A stretch of DNA of 64,000 bases from Bacteroidales bacterium (lineage in GTDB: Bacteria; Bacteroidota; Bacteroidia; Bacteroidales; Muribaculaceae), in assembly GCA_014800795.1 (NCBI GenBank), contig JAAVFL010000040.1:54167-118166 (forward strand). The letters run 5' to 3'. The translations under genes and the position numbers were made by a program. This document shows positions 41,127 to 51,320 of this stretch, piece by piece; positions within the stretch are counted from its first letter, which is position 1, and each line of letters starts with the position of its first letter. Below the pieces are notes generated by a model, which ran no database searches, was not told where the DNA came from, and was given only the letters and a program-made list of their open reading frames with translations.

Positions 41127-44100
41127 ATGAACTGTAGTTTTGCTAAAATTGCCACAGGACTTTTCGTGGCTGCCGCCATGGCGTCGGGGGGAGCCCAGAA
41201 CCTGTCGGCCCAGAATGCTGAGGTTCCGATCATCACATTCAAAACAAATATTTATGACACCTATGGTGCGGAAAATTCTTTCCATATTACTCTCGGAGCC
41301 ACCGAAACAGATTATTTCGATGTAGACTGCGGCTTCGGAATGGTGGAGGCGGAGGTGTCGCCGGCATATTTCAATTCTGAAACACAGGCTATGGTGGGCA
41401 CTCCTATTCAATGTGTGGTAAGCCAGGAAGGTCTGGTGAAAATATATGGCGATCCGGCCAAGATCGATTATATAGATTGCGAGGGTTGCTATATCGACTG
41501 GATCGAGATGCCGGATCTTGTAAATCTGGAAATCATTGATATGTCGCACAACGAGCTGAAGCGTCTCGACCTGTCGCCATTCAGAAATCTCTATGCCGTG
41601 TATCTCTCCGACAATCCTTTTACACCAGAAAATCCGGCAAAGATTGGCCCGGATCATCCGAATCTGACTATTCTCGAACTTGATATTCTCGACTATGTGG
41701 ATCAGGATCTCAACCTGAGCGATTATCCTGCTCTTCAGGCTTTCGACGGTTATCATACGCTGGATCTGCGGAAGGTTGATGTTTCGGGATGTCCGCAATT
41801 GCGCTCGCTCACTCTCGAAATGACTTCCGTTGAGAGTCTCGACTTATCGAAGAATGCGAATCTGATGAGCCTCAACATATCTGAAAGCCGTGTGCGCTCT
41901 GTTGATCTGAGTAAGAACACCAAACTTCAGTATCTCTATTGCGGTCACACCTCCGGATTCGTAAACACCGATATAAAGATGGACAAGGTGGATGTAACCA
42001 ACAATGGCGAACTGGTGTATCTTGCGGCTCAATGCAACGATCTTACTTCGATCGACCTGAGCAACAATCCCAATCTGGTGAACCTGTTGCTTCAGGGAAA
42101 TAATCTGTCTGAGATAGATCTCAGCGCAAATACGGAGCTTTATCGCGTGAATTTGTCAGGAAACAATTTTTCTTTCGCCACACTTCCGGTGCCGCAACCT
42201 ACATGGGGAGAGTATTATTACGATAATCAACATTTCGAGGTAAACCGCAGCTATGAGGTGAACAAACCAATCGACTTCTCGGCCAAGGTTATGCGCCCGG
42301 GATCGGTTACGACTGCCCAACCCTATACGATACCTTACGGCAGTCAGCCTGAGGAAATGGATGCCTCCACCTATACTTTCGAGAACGGTATAATAACCTT
42401 TAATGAAGTTCCGGCGGACTCGGTATATGTGAAATTCGCCAATACTGTTTTTGAAGAATATACGATTGAGTCCGGAACTTTCAAGATCAAGAGCGCCGCC
42501 GAGATGAATCAGCCCTCCAATGTGCTTTCGATCCATGTGGATGCCACACGCTCCGCCGATACGTTCGCCTTCAAGGTAGGATTGGATTCAAGCCGGTCGG
42601 GGAGCGATGAGTTCTATGTCGACGTGCAGTCGCGCGGTGAAGTTGCCCGCCATACATTCAGCGCGGCTTCCGTTACTGTTCCTGCTGAAAACAATGTGAC
42701 ACTTACGCTTCCTTCCGGAGCGGATGCCGATCTGGTGGTATACATGCCAGAAAATTCGGTTCTGACAGCTTTGGAAATCGAAAGTATGCCGGTTGCATCC
42801 ATCGATTTGTCACGTGCCACCGAGTTGCGCACTCTGGCTGTGAGAGGCTGCGGGCTTGGGAATATCGATCTCCGCTACAACCGTTGCCTTACGTTTATCG
42901 ACCTGTCGGATAACAATCTCCCCGCGCTCGATCTGAGCGGCGTGTATGGAAATTACGAAAAATTCGTTCTTACCACGGTTATAGCCGACCACAATGAAAT
43001 ATCCGAATTCATCGTTCCCTCTCCGGCCAGTATAGAGGTGGTGGACCTGTCATATAACAAGCTCTCGCAGCTTCTTCTGCAAAATTATACCGGCATAAAG
43101 AAAATTGATCTGAGCCACAACTCTATTACCGGAAGCATTACGCTTACATATCTGACAGAAGCCGAGTGTATTGATCTGTCGTATAATCAGCTTGAAGACA
43201 TGCTGATAGATACTTTCCCCGCGAATGTATCTTTCGACATAAGCCATAACAGATTCACCTTTGCCACACTGCCCTATCTGCCACAATATGCAGGTTATGT
43301 CTATGCGCCTCAGGCCACGCTCGAGATCGTGAATCCCGCGCCTGCCGTCAACATATCCGCCCAGAACCGCGATATAGATGGGGTGTCGACATCTTTCATC
43401 TGGAAAAATGTAGCCGATGGCAAGCCCCTCGCAGAAGGCACCGATATGGAATGTAACGGAGGGGCTACGCGCTTCCTTCCCGCGGCCTTAGGCAAGGAGG
43501 TTTATTGCGAGTTAAGTCATACCGCCTTTCCGCAATTCAGAGGCGAGGATATGTTCTGCACCACCACTACAAAAATTGTTGATGCTCCTACCAAAGTTGT
43601 GGCCTCCTTTACGACAACTTCCTCTGTTAGCAATGCGGAGGTAATATTCCGCGGTCATAAGAACACGGCCCTCTACATCGACTGGCGTGGCGACGGAAGC
43701 GAATATACGCAGTATCCAGTTGTGTCGGGCAGCTATTTGAGCTATCCCGAACAGACTACCTATGCCGGAGCGAACGTAAAGATCTACACTTATGAGGATC
43801 CGTCCGACATCAGTGTATTCTCTATTTACGATACCCCGATGCAGAATCTCGATGCGTCGGCTCTTACCGGAGTATATGCCTTCTCGATAGGTGGCTGCGG
43901 TATTGATGAAGCCAACGTAGTGTTCCCGGCCACAACCGCAATCATCGAAATGAATCTTTCGGATAATAATTTTTCGACCAAGAATTTCAGTGAATTTGTG
44001 GAACTCAAGAGTCTCAATCTTTCGAACAACTCATATGAGGTGTTCGATGCAGGCAACCTACCTGCTCTTCAGACACTGTTTATGGACCGCAACAAACTGA

Positions 44101-44816
44101 CTGAACTCAAACTCAACAATCCGTCGATGTGGGGATTGTCGGTAGCCGTCAATATGCTTTCGGAAATGGATTTCAGCAATGCTAAAAAAATAACCGATCT
44201 TGTTCTTTCAAACAATAACTTCAGGAGCATCGACCTGAAGCCTCTTGCAAGCCGGTTGGTGACCCTTGCTTTAGACCAGAATCGATTTACCTTCGCATCG
44301 CTTCCTCGCAGGTCGGCGATGTATGCACTGACAAATTACTTTTACGGAAACCAGGCAGATGTGGAGGTAACTTGTGTCGACGGAAAGGTTGACCTGTCGG
44401 ATAATGCAAAGGTCGACGGTATAGCTACGGAATACGCGTGGTATCTCGGTCCTGTTGAATATGACAGCGAGACCGGTGAATTTGTAGGCGAGTTGCTCGA
44501 CAACTCCGGTGCTGATCCGGAATACACCGTGGAGAATGGTGTCACTTCATTCTTCTCTACCTTCGACGATAATGTTTGCGGTGTGCTTACTAATTCAAAT
44601 TATCCCAACCTGATTCTGTACACCGTTCCGGTGCATGTTGACCGCTCGGCCGGAGTAGACAACGTATCTGCCGACTATGCCGACCCCGATGCGCCTGTAG
44701 ATGTCTACACCGTGTCCGGTGTCTTGATCCGCTCGCAGGTAGCTCCCGCCGAGGCGACAGCCGGTCTCGCTCCCGGCATCTATGTCGTGGGCGGCAGCAA
44801 AGTGGCCGTCCGCTGA
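41127..44816 (+). CDS. Secreted leucine-rich-repeat protein with three LRR modules
   Basis: This 1,229-residue protein has a signal peptide (MNCSFAKIATGLFVAAAMASGGAQNLSAQ). LRRs of the form 'L..LDLSxNxNLxxLxIxxxxL' occur in three blocks. Each block ends in the same cap: 'NNFSFATLP' (about residue 345), 'NRFTFATLP' (about 707) and 'NRFTFASLP' (about 1051). Ig-like stretches such as 'VNISAQNRDIDGVSTSFIWK' and 'VDLSDNAKVDGIATEYAWYLG' follow caps two and three. The C-terminus 'AGLAPGIYVVGGSKVAVR' is a type IX-like tail. The role is likely binding of host or microbial ligands. It lies 25 bp after the protease gene and is followed by a strong terminator. Confidence 0.9.
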   Translation: MNCSFAKIATGLFVAAAMASGGAQNLSAQNAEVPIITFKTNIYDTYGAENSFHITLGATETDYFDVDCGFGMVEAEVSPAYFNSETQAMVGTPIQCVVSQEGLVKIYGDPAKIDYIDCEGCYIDWIEMPDLVNLEIIDMSHNELKRLDLSPFRNLYAVYLSDNPFTPENPAKIGPDHPNLTILELDILDYVDQDLNLSDYPALQAFDGYHTLDLRKVDVSGCPQLRSLTLEMTSVESLDLSKNANLMSLNISESRVRSVDLSKNTKLQYLYCGHTSGFVNTDIKMDKVDVTNNGELVYLAAQCNDLTSIDLSNNPNLVNLLLQGNNLSEIDLSANTELYRVNLSGNNFSFATLPVPQPTWGEYYYDNQHFEVNRSYEVNKPIDFSAKVMRPGSVTTAQPYTIPYGSQPEEMDASTYTFENGIITFNEVPADSVYVKFANTVFEEYTIESGTFKIKSAAEMNQPSNVLSIHVDATRSADTFAFKVGLDSSRSGSDEFYVDVQSRGEVARHTFSAASVTVPAENNVTLTLPSGADADLVVYMPENSVLTALEIESMPVASIDLSRATELRTLAVRGCGLGNIDLRYNRCLTFIDLSDNNLPALDLSGVYGNYEKFVLTTVIADHNEISEFIVPSPASIEVVDLSYNKLSQLLLQNYTGIKKIDLSHNSITGSITLTYLTEAECIDLSYNQLEDMLIDTFPANVSFDISHNRFTFATLPYLPQYAGYVYAPQATLEIVNPAPAVNISAQNRDIDGVSTSFIWKNVADGKPLAEGTDMECNGGATRFLPAALGKEVYCELSHTAFPQFRGEDMFCTTTTKIVDAPTKVVASFTTTSSVSNAEVIFRGHKNTALYIDWRGDGSEYTQYPVVSGSYLSYPEQTTYAGANVKIYTYEDPSDISVFSIYDTPMQNLDASALTGVYAFSIGGCGIDEANVVFPATTAIIEMNLSDNNFSTKNFSEFVELKSLNLSNNSYEVFDAGNLPALQTLFMDRNKLTELKLNNPSMWGLSVAVNMLSEMDFSNAKKITDLVLSNNNFRSIDLKPLASRLVTLALDQNRFTFASLPRRSAMYALTNYFYGNQADVEVTCVDGKVDLSDNAKVDGIATEYAWYLGPVEYDSETGEFVGELLDNSGADPEYTVENGVTSFFSTFDDNVCGVLTNSNYPNLILYTVPVHVDRSAGVDNVSADYADPDAPVDVYTVSGVLIRSQVAPAEATAGLAPGIYVVGGSKVAVR

Positions 44817-44835
44817 GAAAACTACCGGTTTTATT

Positions 44836-44887
44836 AAGTAAGATGCGGTGTGGCGATTGTGTTTTCGTCACATCGCATCTTACTTTT
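44836..44887 (+). terminator. Intrinsic terminator of the protease-LRR operon
   Basis: AAGTAAGATGCG and CGCATCTTACTT form the base of a long imperfect stem (with TGTGGCGA/TCGTCACA above), followed by TTAAGTT. Confidence 0.75.
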
Positions 44888-44978
44888 AAGTTATGAGATA
44901 CAGTGCAACTCGCACATACCTACAGCACCTCGCGCACGACTATTTTGATACATTTGTTGTGATATATGCGATATATAT

Positions 44979-45010
44979 GTTGCGCATATTGCAGTTAATT
45001 CGTAATTTTG
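44979..45010 (+). promoter_or_regulatory. Promoter of the BspA-like LRR gene
   Basis: GTTG (44979-44982), 20 bp, TAATTTTG (45003-45010). The 5' UTR to the ATG at 45223 is about 205 nt. The ORF at 44893-45192 overlaps this promoter and is not supported. Confidence 0.6.
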
Positions 45011-45222
45011 CGCGTGGAGGCGACCGCGTAAACTTGTTTGTGATCGGATGGTTGGCTTTCGGAAAAATAGGGGTATATGCATTCTACGCCACGGTTGATG
45101 CTGTTTTGTCAGAGCTGTCGCGCGTTGGTTTCGGCATATCGGTTCACACTCCTTCTTTAGAAACCAATTATTGTACAATACCGGCGAAGTGAGCCACGCG
45201 GTAAAAAATTTTCCAAAACCGT

Positions 45223-48200
45223 ATGAAAAGGTTTTTACTTGCGATTTTCGGGGGAATTCTGCTGTTTTTACCCCCCCCCGTATTTTAGCTCAATCATTTG
45301 AGTTTCAAGGAATTAATTACGAGATTAGTAATAACGAGAACAAAACGTGTGCCGTCACCGGCTACACAACCATCCCCGAAAATCTTGTGATTCCGGCGGA
45401 AGTCACCTACGAGGACGAAAATTATGCCGTAACCGAAATTGCCGGTTACGCGTTTAGCAGTTGCGGTTCGCTTAAGTCATGTATTATTCCCGCTAAGGTA
45501 ACTGAACTCGGGGAAGATGTGTTTGGAGGATGCTGGCGCTTAGCCAAAGTTCTGTATCCCTCTACTCTTGAGCCGGAATTTGGATACAGTAATCCTCTTA
45601 CAGTTTCATATGATCCTGAGAATGGGATGACAGTCGACTCACACGGATGTGCTTACACTGACAATGGAGAGACACTTATATTTGTTCCTGTAGGGGATGT
45701 GGGTGACCTGATTATTCCTGAGGGTGTGAGGACTATAACTTCTACGGCATTCCGCGGGTGTGAAATCAAGGCCCTGACATTACCTTCGACGCTGGAGACT
45801 ATTGAAGGAGATGCGTTTATGTTCGGTTATGATTCGTCAACAGACGATTATCTGGCAATGGGATGCAGCATTGAGCGTGTGAACTTCGTAGACTGGTCGA
45901 AATGGTATGCAAATGCGAAGCTCGGCAATCTGAACTCAAATCCATACCGCGAGTGTGGCGCTTACGCGGGTGGTATACAGATTGTGAATCCTCCCATGCC
46001 TGACGGACTGACAGAGATCGGCGATTACGTGAATGTGGGTATTACTTTCGACGGCGAGATAATCTTCCCTTCCACACTGAGGAAGATCGGAGCGTATGCG
46101 TTCTCCGGTCAGAAGGATCTCTACTATGTGGAGTTTCCGGATGGGCTTGAGGAGATAGGGGCTCACGCTTTCGACGGTTGTGAAACCCTGACTTTCGAGA
46201 GCTTACCTTCAACGCTCACCTCAATCGGCGCATATGCGTTCAACGGGTGCGCAAGCCAGACTGCCATCGTGCTGCCTGAGAAGCTTACAGATCTCGGAGA
46301 AGGAGCCTTCTCCAATATGACAAGTCTGAAGAAAGCGGTTCTATTCTCTAAACTTACTGAGGTCCCGGATAAGCTCTGCTACGAATGTAACAAGCTTGAG
46401 AGCGTGTATCTACCAAAGATGGCAACCAGCATAGGTTTTCAAGCCTTTGCTGATACAGCTTTGGATGAAGTGATTTTACCTCAGGTAATAGAAACTATAG
46501 ATGACTTTGCTTTTGCAAAAGAATCTGAGCGAGGAGCTGGAGCCCTTAGTAAAATTTCCTTCCCGGAAAGCCTTCAGGAGATCGGCGAAGGGGCCTTTAT
46601 GTCTCAGAAATTCCGAATCCTCGAATTTAATGAAGGGTTGAAAACTATTGGATACGCGGCTTTCGCAAATAACAATAATCTCACAACCATCAAATTCCCG
46701 TCGACTCTTGAATCAATCGGTCAGAACGCTTTTTCAACTTCTTATTATGATAAGAAAACAACCAGGGTCATACTCCCCTCAACTATGACTGAACTGGGTT
46801 CAGGTGCGTTCAGCAATAACGCTGTCGGCGAATTTGAAACGGGCGATGGTCTAACCACTATTGAAGTATGGTCCTTGGGCCGCCCGCAAATCCTGACAAT
46901 CGGCAGCGGTGTGAAAAGTATTGCCGACGGTGCGCTTGATTTCTCCGAAATGAAGGTGTTCCGCATGAAGTGTAAGACACCTCCGTCTGTAGCCACGGCC
47001 TTCAACGTCACCGACGAGCAGATCGACAAGCTCGCATTCATAGTTCCCGACGGTGCCAAAACCGCTTATGAGCGCAATCCGCGTTGGAAAGTGTTCAATA
47101 TCGTAGAGGAGTCGGAGAGCGATGTGACGGTGTATGTCGACGGCACATTCTCCATCGCCGAGGAGGTGCGCATGCAGAGCGGCATCATGCCTTCGCTGGT
47201 TACCAAGCTGAGGGTTACCGGTACGCTCGCCGACAGCGACTGGCGTCTGATCAACGAAAACATGGTATCGCTGATCTCGCTCGATCTCTCCGGGATTTCC
47301 AACACCGAGATTCCTGACGGGGCATTTGAGAATAAGGATCTTCTTGCTGAAATCATCCTCCCGTCGCAGCTGACAAAAATCGGCAACAGCGCCTTCTCAG
47401 GATGCTCGCTCCTTGACACACCTGAGCTTCCGGAAACTCTGGAATATATCGGCGGATATGCGTTCAGAGGATGTCAGAGGCTCTCGATTTCGGTGCTTCC
47501 CGATGCGCTGGAGTTCATGGGTTACGGAAGTTTCCAGGGATGTACTTCCCTTCGCTCCATCATTGCCGGCCCGAACATGGTTCTGGACACTTCTGCCGCC
47601 GGTTTTAATTTCCAAGACTGTACGGCTCTCGAGTTTGTGGACTTTGGTCGCACCCCGATAGAACATCTGCCGTGGGCTACATTTAAGGGATGCACTTCGC
47701 TTACCGACATTGTGCTTCCGCAGAATCTGAACTATATCGCATCTGATGTGTTCGCCAACTCAGCTCTGGAGTCGGTAGACCTACCTGCGACTCTCGAGTC
47801 GATCGGCAACAGCGCTTTCCAGGGAACAAAACTGCGCACCGTAAGCATACCCGAAGGGGTGACCTATATCAGCGACAATACTTTCGCCGATTGCGCCCGA
47901 CTTATCAATGTGAATTTTCCGGAGTCGCTGACCGGTATCGGTACAAATGTTATGAACGGCTCTACGAAGGTGTCGGGTATCAGCTGTCCGTCGGTAGATG
48001 CTCCGTCGGCCCAGACCGGCGCGTTCGCATCGCTGAGCGCACGTAAGTGCAGCCTGACGGTTCCTCGTCAGTCGTACCGCGCATATCTAAGCGCTCCCCA
48101 GTGGGGCATCTTCGCCAATCTGATTAACTCGCTCAATGTCACAGTGCCCGAGAACGCTGTTCTTACCTCAGTAGACGAGGAAGAGTATCAGGAAATAGTG

Positions 48201-48773
48201 GAAGAGGAGGCACTTATAGCCGAAGCCGAGGCTCCCCTTGAGGAAGAGGAGGAGAATCCTGAGGAGAACGAAGATGAAAACGGCGGCGAAGATAATGGCG
48301 AAGATGAAAACACCCCCGCCCCATCGCGCGCAAAGATCCGCAAGGCTGCCCGCGAAACGCTCACCTCGACAGGCCGAAACTACGCACGTCTGTTTGACGG
48401 CGCCACCCTCGGCTCGCCCAAGACCTCGAAGGGAACGCGCGTGTTCATCAACCTGAAGGAGAACACTACGCTCAAGGCCGTGCGCTACAACAACAAGGAT
48501 ATCACCGATCAGTTGGATGGCAACAACTCGATACTGCTGCCACAGAACGCCGCCGGATCGCTCGAGATTGTAACTGAAGCCATTATTACCGGTATCGAAG
48601 AGGTTGCTGCCTCTGCCGGCGGATCGATCGATGCCGACACCCTCTGCTCGGTATATGATACCGCAGGCCGTCTGGTAGCTTCGGGTCGCCGTGGAGAGGT
48701 AGTATCGGAACTCTCGGCCGGTCTCTACATCCTCAAGGCGGGTCCGCTGACCGAGAAGATCGCTGTGAAATAA
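45223..48773 (+). CDS. BspA-like LRR surface protein, signal peptide out of frame across a C9 tract
   Basis: The ORF track starts at a TTG (45171) with no signal peptide. In another frame an ATG at 45223 encodes MKRFLLAIFGGILLFLPPP, an ideal signal peptide, which reaches nine C residues (45271-45279) and then a stop at 45286. With ten (or seven) C residues it joins the main frame as ...LLFLPPP-RILAQSFEFQG, giving a natural signal-peptidase site after ILA. The body of about 1,160 residues has BspA/LRR_5 repeats ('LTSIGAYAFNGCASQTAIVLPEKLTDLGEGAF'), an acidic Glu-rich stretch near 1010-1045, and a type IX-like tail ('ELSAGLYILKAGPLTEKIAVK'). As sequenced, the protein would not be exported. This is either a phase-variation OFF state or a sequencing error. 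Confidence 0.82.
45271..45279 (+). repeat. C9 homopolymer tract in the signal-peptide region
   Basis: Nine consecutive C residues are the longest G/C homopolymer I see in the window. It lies exactly where the signal-peptide frame and the LRR-protein frame part. Confidence 0.9.
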
Positions 48774-48827
48774 CTTAGCGGAGGAGCCGCCTGGCCTCTC
48801 CATTCATATTGACATAATACTTACCCG

Positions 48828-48867
48828 AAGCCCGGGCGCAACCATAAGGTGCGCCCGGGCTTTATAG
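48828..48867. terminator. Bidirectional terminator between LRR and porin genes
   Basis: AAGCCCGGGCGCA and TGCGCCCGGGCTTT form a perfect stem with a 9-base loop between convergent genes. Confidence 0.75.
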
Positions 48868-48891
48868 TAACCGATGTAGTCGGGGGCTCGT

Positions 48892-50046
48892 TCAGAAGAT
48901 GATCTGGAAGCGGGCCTGGATGGTGTTGACGTGGCGGTCGGCAGGGTCGATGGCGCGGTCGCGCACGGTGGTGTAGCTGTAGCGTAGTCGGGCTATCATA
49001 TATTTGTTGATATAGTAGTTGAGGGTGCAGGATGCTCCCTGGGTGATGCCGCCATAGATGTCGGCAGAGGTGTCGTTGGCGTTGGTGTAGTTGTACATCA
49101 GGGCGACTTCAAGCGAGCCGGGAGCCGGAGTTGCGATTCCTCCGTCGCCGGGCGAATATACATAGTCGCCACCCTTGACTATGCCGCGCAGAATGCCGTA
49201 AACGCCGTGGGCCTGATAGTTGCCGAAACCTCCGTCGCGCCATATGTTCATATAGTAATACTGGCTTTCAAGAGCCATGCGTCCGTAGCCGAGCAACAGT
49301 TCTGGTGAACATTTGAACTGGCCGGTGGCGTGGTCGATGGTTACGTCGAGCAGGCTTACTTTTGATACGCGCGAGGGGAAGTTCGATGAAAAGGTGAAAC
49401 TCTTGTGGTTAAGTTCCTCATCGGTGCTGTAGGTGGGTGTGGCATAGTTGAACGAACTGCCTATCTGAACAATTCTGCCATCGGTGGTTATGGGTCGCCA
49501 AAGCAGTCGGCTCTGGAATCCGTAGCCTTGCTTACCCATTTGCGAGGCATTCATGCTGATGGCTTGATTTTCTACGAATACACTTGCTGTGGCGAACCAT
49601 TTCGGTACGGAATGCTGATACATTGCGCCAATCAGGCGCGGACCGGCATAGAAAAATTCGTTGCTTGTGGATTCTTCCATCGTAACCTTCATGGAGGAGC
49701 TCGTAGCGGAGTTCAGTCCGAACTGCTGTACGAAATATCCGGCTCTTATGAAGTTTGAAGGATTGAAGTCGTATTCGATGAAGATGTCCTTCATGTTCAC
49801 TTTGGCATAGGCGAACCCCAGGTCAAGCTTGGCTTTCCATTTGCCATAGGATGCCTTTACTCCGATGCGTGCATCGGGAATGGCTACTCCGCTTGTGAAG
49901 CCTTCGTGTTCGTCGCCCGGCATATATACGGCTCCGTCGGCGAGAATACGTCCAGTGGGAGTGACTTTCAGTTTGTCCCCGTTCTCCTGTGCGGCGGCAG
50001 AGAGTGTGACGGCTGCCACCATTATACTGAAATACAATGGTCTCAT
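48892..50046 (-). CDS. Phosphate-selective porin O/P family outer-membrane protein
   Basis: This 384-residue protein has a signal peptide (MRPLYFSIMVAAVTLSAAAQ). The sequence is a series of amphipathic strands: 'RIGVKASYGKWKAKLDLGFAYAKVNMKDIFIEYDFNPSNFIRAGYFVQQFGLNSATSS', '...SLEVALMYNYTNAND' and 'YINKYMIARLRYSYTTVRD'. It ends '...TIQARFQIIF', with a terminal Phe typical of outer-membrane barrels. The pattern fits the OprO/OprP family (phosphate/polyphosphate porins). It sits 177 bp downstream of a class A acid phosphatase gene on the same strand, which suggests joint phosphate scavenging. I saw no clear promoter between them. Confidence 0.85.
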   Translation of the reverse strand: MRPLYFSIMVAAVTLSAAAQENGDKLKVTPTGRILADGAVYMPGDEHEGFTSGVAIPDARIGVKASYGKWKAKLDLGFAYAKVNMKDIFIEYDFNPSNFIRAGYFVQQFGLNSATSSSMKVTMEESTSNEFFYAGPRLIGAMYQHSVPKWFATASVFVENQAISMNASQMGKQGYGFQSRLLWRPITTDGRIVQIGSSFNYATPTYSTDEELNHKSFTFSSNFPSRVSKVSLLDVTIDHATGQFKCSPELLLGYGRMALESQYYYMNIWRDGGFGNYQAHGVYGILRGIVKGGDYVYSPGDGGIATPAPGSLEVALMYNYTNANDTSADIYGGITQGASCTLNYYINKYMIARLRYSYTTVRDRAIDPADRHVNTIQARFQIIF

Positions 50047-50223
50047 AGTAAATAGTAATTAGAAAGTAGTAAATAGAGAATTGAAGAGGAGAGGAGAATG
50101 AGAAATCAATCGCGGTCAGATCAATCAGTGCTATCCGTAAGTTACCGGTTGCTTGACCGCCATTCGGTCGCATTGCGCGGATAGAGGATTGATAATTGCG
50201 CAAGTAGCGAGAACTAATGATTG

Positions 50224-51048
50224 TCAGAGTGTCGGAGTAGGGGTAGGAGTGCCCGGGGTGACTTTACCTTCTTTCTTGAGCTGTTTGAACTCTGCTTTGG
50301 CTTTGGCGAGCTGCTTGGTGAAGCCGGGGTCGGCGTGGAGGCGTGCTACGGTCATTGCTCCTGTAATGCGGCCGGCATCGACATCGCTCTGGAAATGGTA
50401 GCCGCAGATTACACGGCTTTCGCCCATCTCGTAGCCGCGTTTGAGAATTTCGTTCTGACGTTCGGGATTGATTTCAGCGAGTACGAGGGCTGTGGCCCAT
50501 CCCAATGAGCTGTGTCCCGAGGGGTATGAGCCGTTGGTAGAAAGTTCCTGTTGCTGCTCGGGGTTACAGGTATCTTCCTCGTAGAATATGAACGGGCGTG
50601 TACGGTCGTAGTAGCGTTTGGCTTCGCGTGTGCCGAGGTCGCCGGCATCTTCGCGCATCCCCACTATGAGTTTCAGGATTTCAGGTGCGTTTTCCTCGTT
50701 GATTTCAACGCCGAACGCCTCGGAGTAGGCTTTCGGGAGGCCGTCGCCGGTGACGCGGGCATCCTGAGCGGCCTGCTCGCCACGCGCTGTCTTACGCTGG
50801 AGTTTACCCCAGTTGTAGCGTGCCTGATCGTAGAGGAACAGGATTGATCCGCCATCGGGGGGACCCGGGAGAATTGTCAGACTGTTGGGGCAATCTCCCT
50901 CCTGAAGGAAGAAAACTTCGGGTTCTGTACGGTGATCCTTCACATCGTTGGGATTGAGAGGAGCCTGAGCTGAGATTGTCGCGCAGAATGTAGCGGCGAA
51001 CATGCCTGCGAGAATATTGCGCAGGATTTTTGATTCTGTCGGTCTCAT
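50224..51048 (-). CDS. Class A (PhoN-type) non-specific acid phosphatase
   Basis: This 274-residue protein has a signal peptide (MRPTESKILRNILAGMFAATFCATISAQA). The complete phosphatase signature is visible: 'KRYYDRTRP' (Kx6RP), 'NGSYPSGHSSLGWA' (PSGH) and 'SRVICGYHFQSD' (SRx5Hx3D). The two His and the Arg/Lys residues form the vanadium-type active site. It releases phosphate from organic phosphoesters in the periplasm. The C-terminus ends in a low-complexity 'TPGTPTPTPTL'. The phosphate-selective porin gene follows. There is no good TAnnTTTG box in 51049-51241. Confidence 0.93.
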   Translation of the reverse strand: MRPTESKILRNILAGMFAATFCATISAQAPLNPNDVKDHRTEPEVFFLQEGDCPNSLTILPGPPDGGSILFLYDQARYNWGKLQRKTARGEQAAQDARVTGDGLPKAYSEAFGVEINEENAPEILKLIVGMREDAGDLGTREAKRYYDRTRPFIFYEEDTCNPEQQQELSTNGSYPSGHSSLGWATALVLAEINPERQNEILKRGYEMGESRVICGYHFQSDVDAGRITGAMTVARLHADPGFTKQLAKAKAEFKQLKKEGKVTPGTPTPTPTL

Positions 51049-51241
51049 AGCGGAAATTTTTTAACAGTTTTTCAATTGGCAGGCGTTTGGGTGTGTGGTG
51101 TGTATGTGTGTTACCTCTGTACGACGGAGCTTACGTTACATCGCAATCTCATGCGTCTGCCGTTAATTCAGAATTTAGGTAAGAATTTTATTGTTCGAAC
51201 TTTACAACCGCCGACATAGTGACAGGCGACTGTAAAATTTA

Positions 51242-51292
51242 AACCGTGGAGTGTAGAGAAAAGTTCTACATTCCACGGTTAAAAAGTATATG
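51242..51292 (-). terminator. Terminator of the MATE exporter gene
   Basis: AACCGTGG...TGTAGA pairs with TCTACA...CCACGGTT (minus strand, one mismatch), followed by TAAATTTT. It begins 29 bp after the MATE stop codon. Confidence 0.65.
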
Positions 51293-51320
51293 TTAAATTA
51301 ACGCAATAAGTGCGGTTGCC

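Noticed and set aside
44893-45192. 99-residue plus-strand ORF with hydrophobic stretches
   Set aside because: It contains the LRR gene promoter (44979-45010), has no recognisable domain and ends at the leader of the LRR gene.
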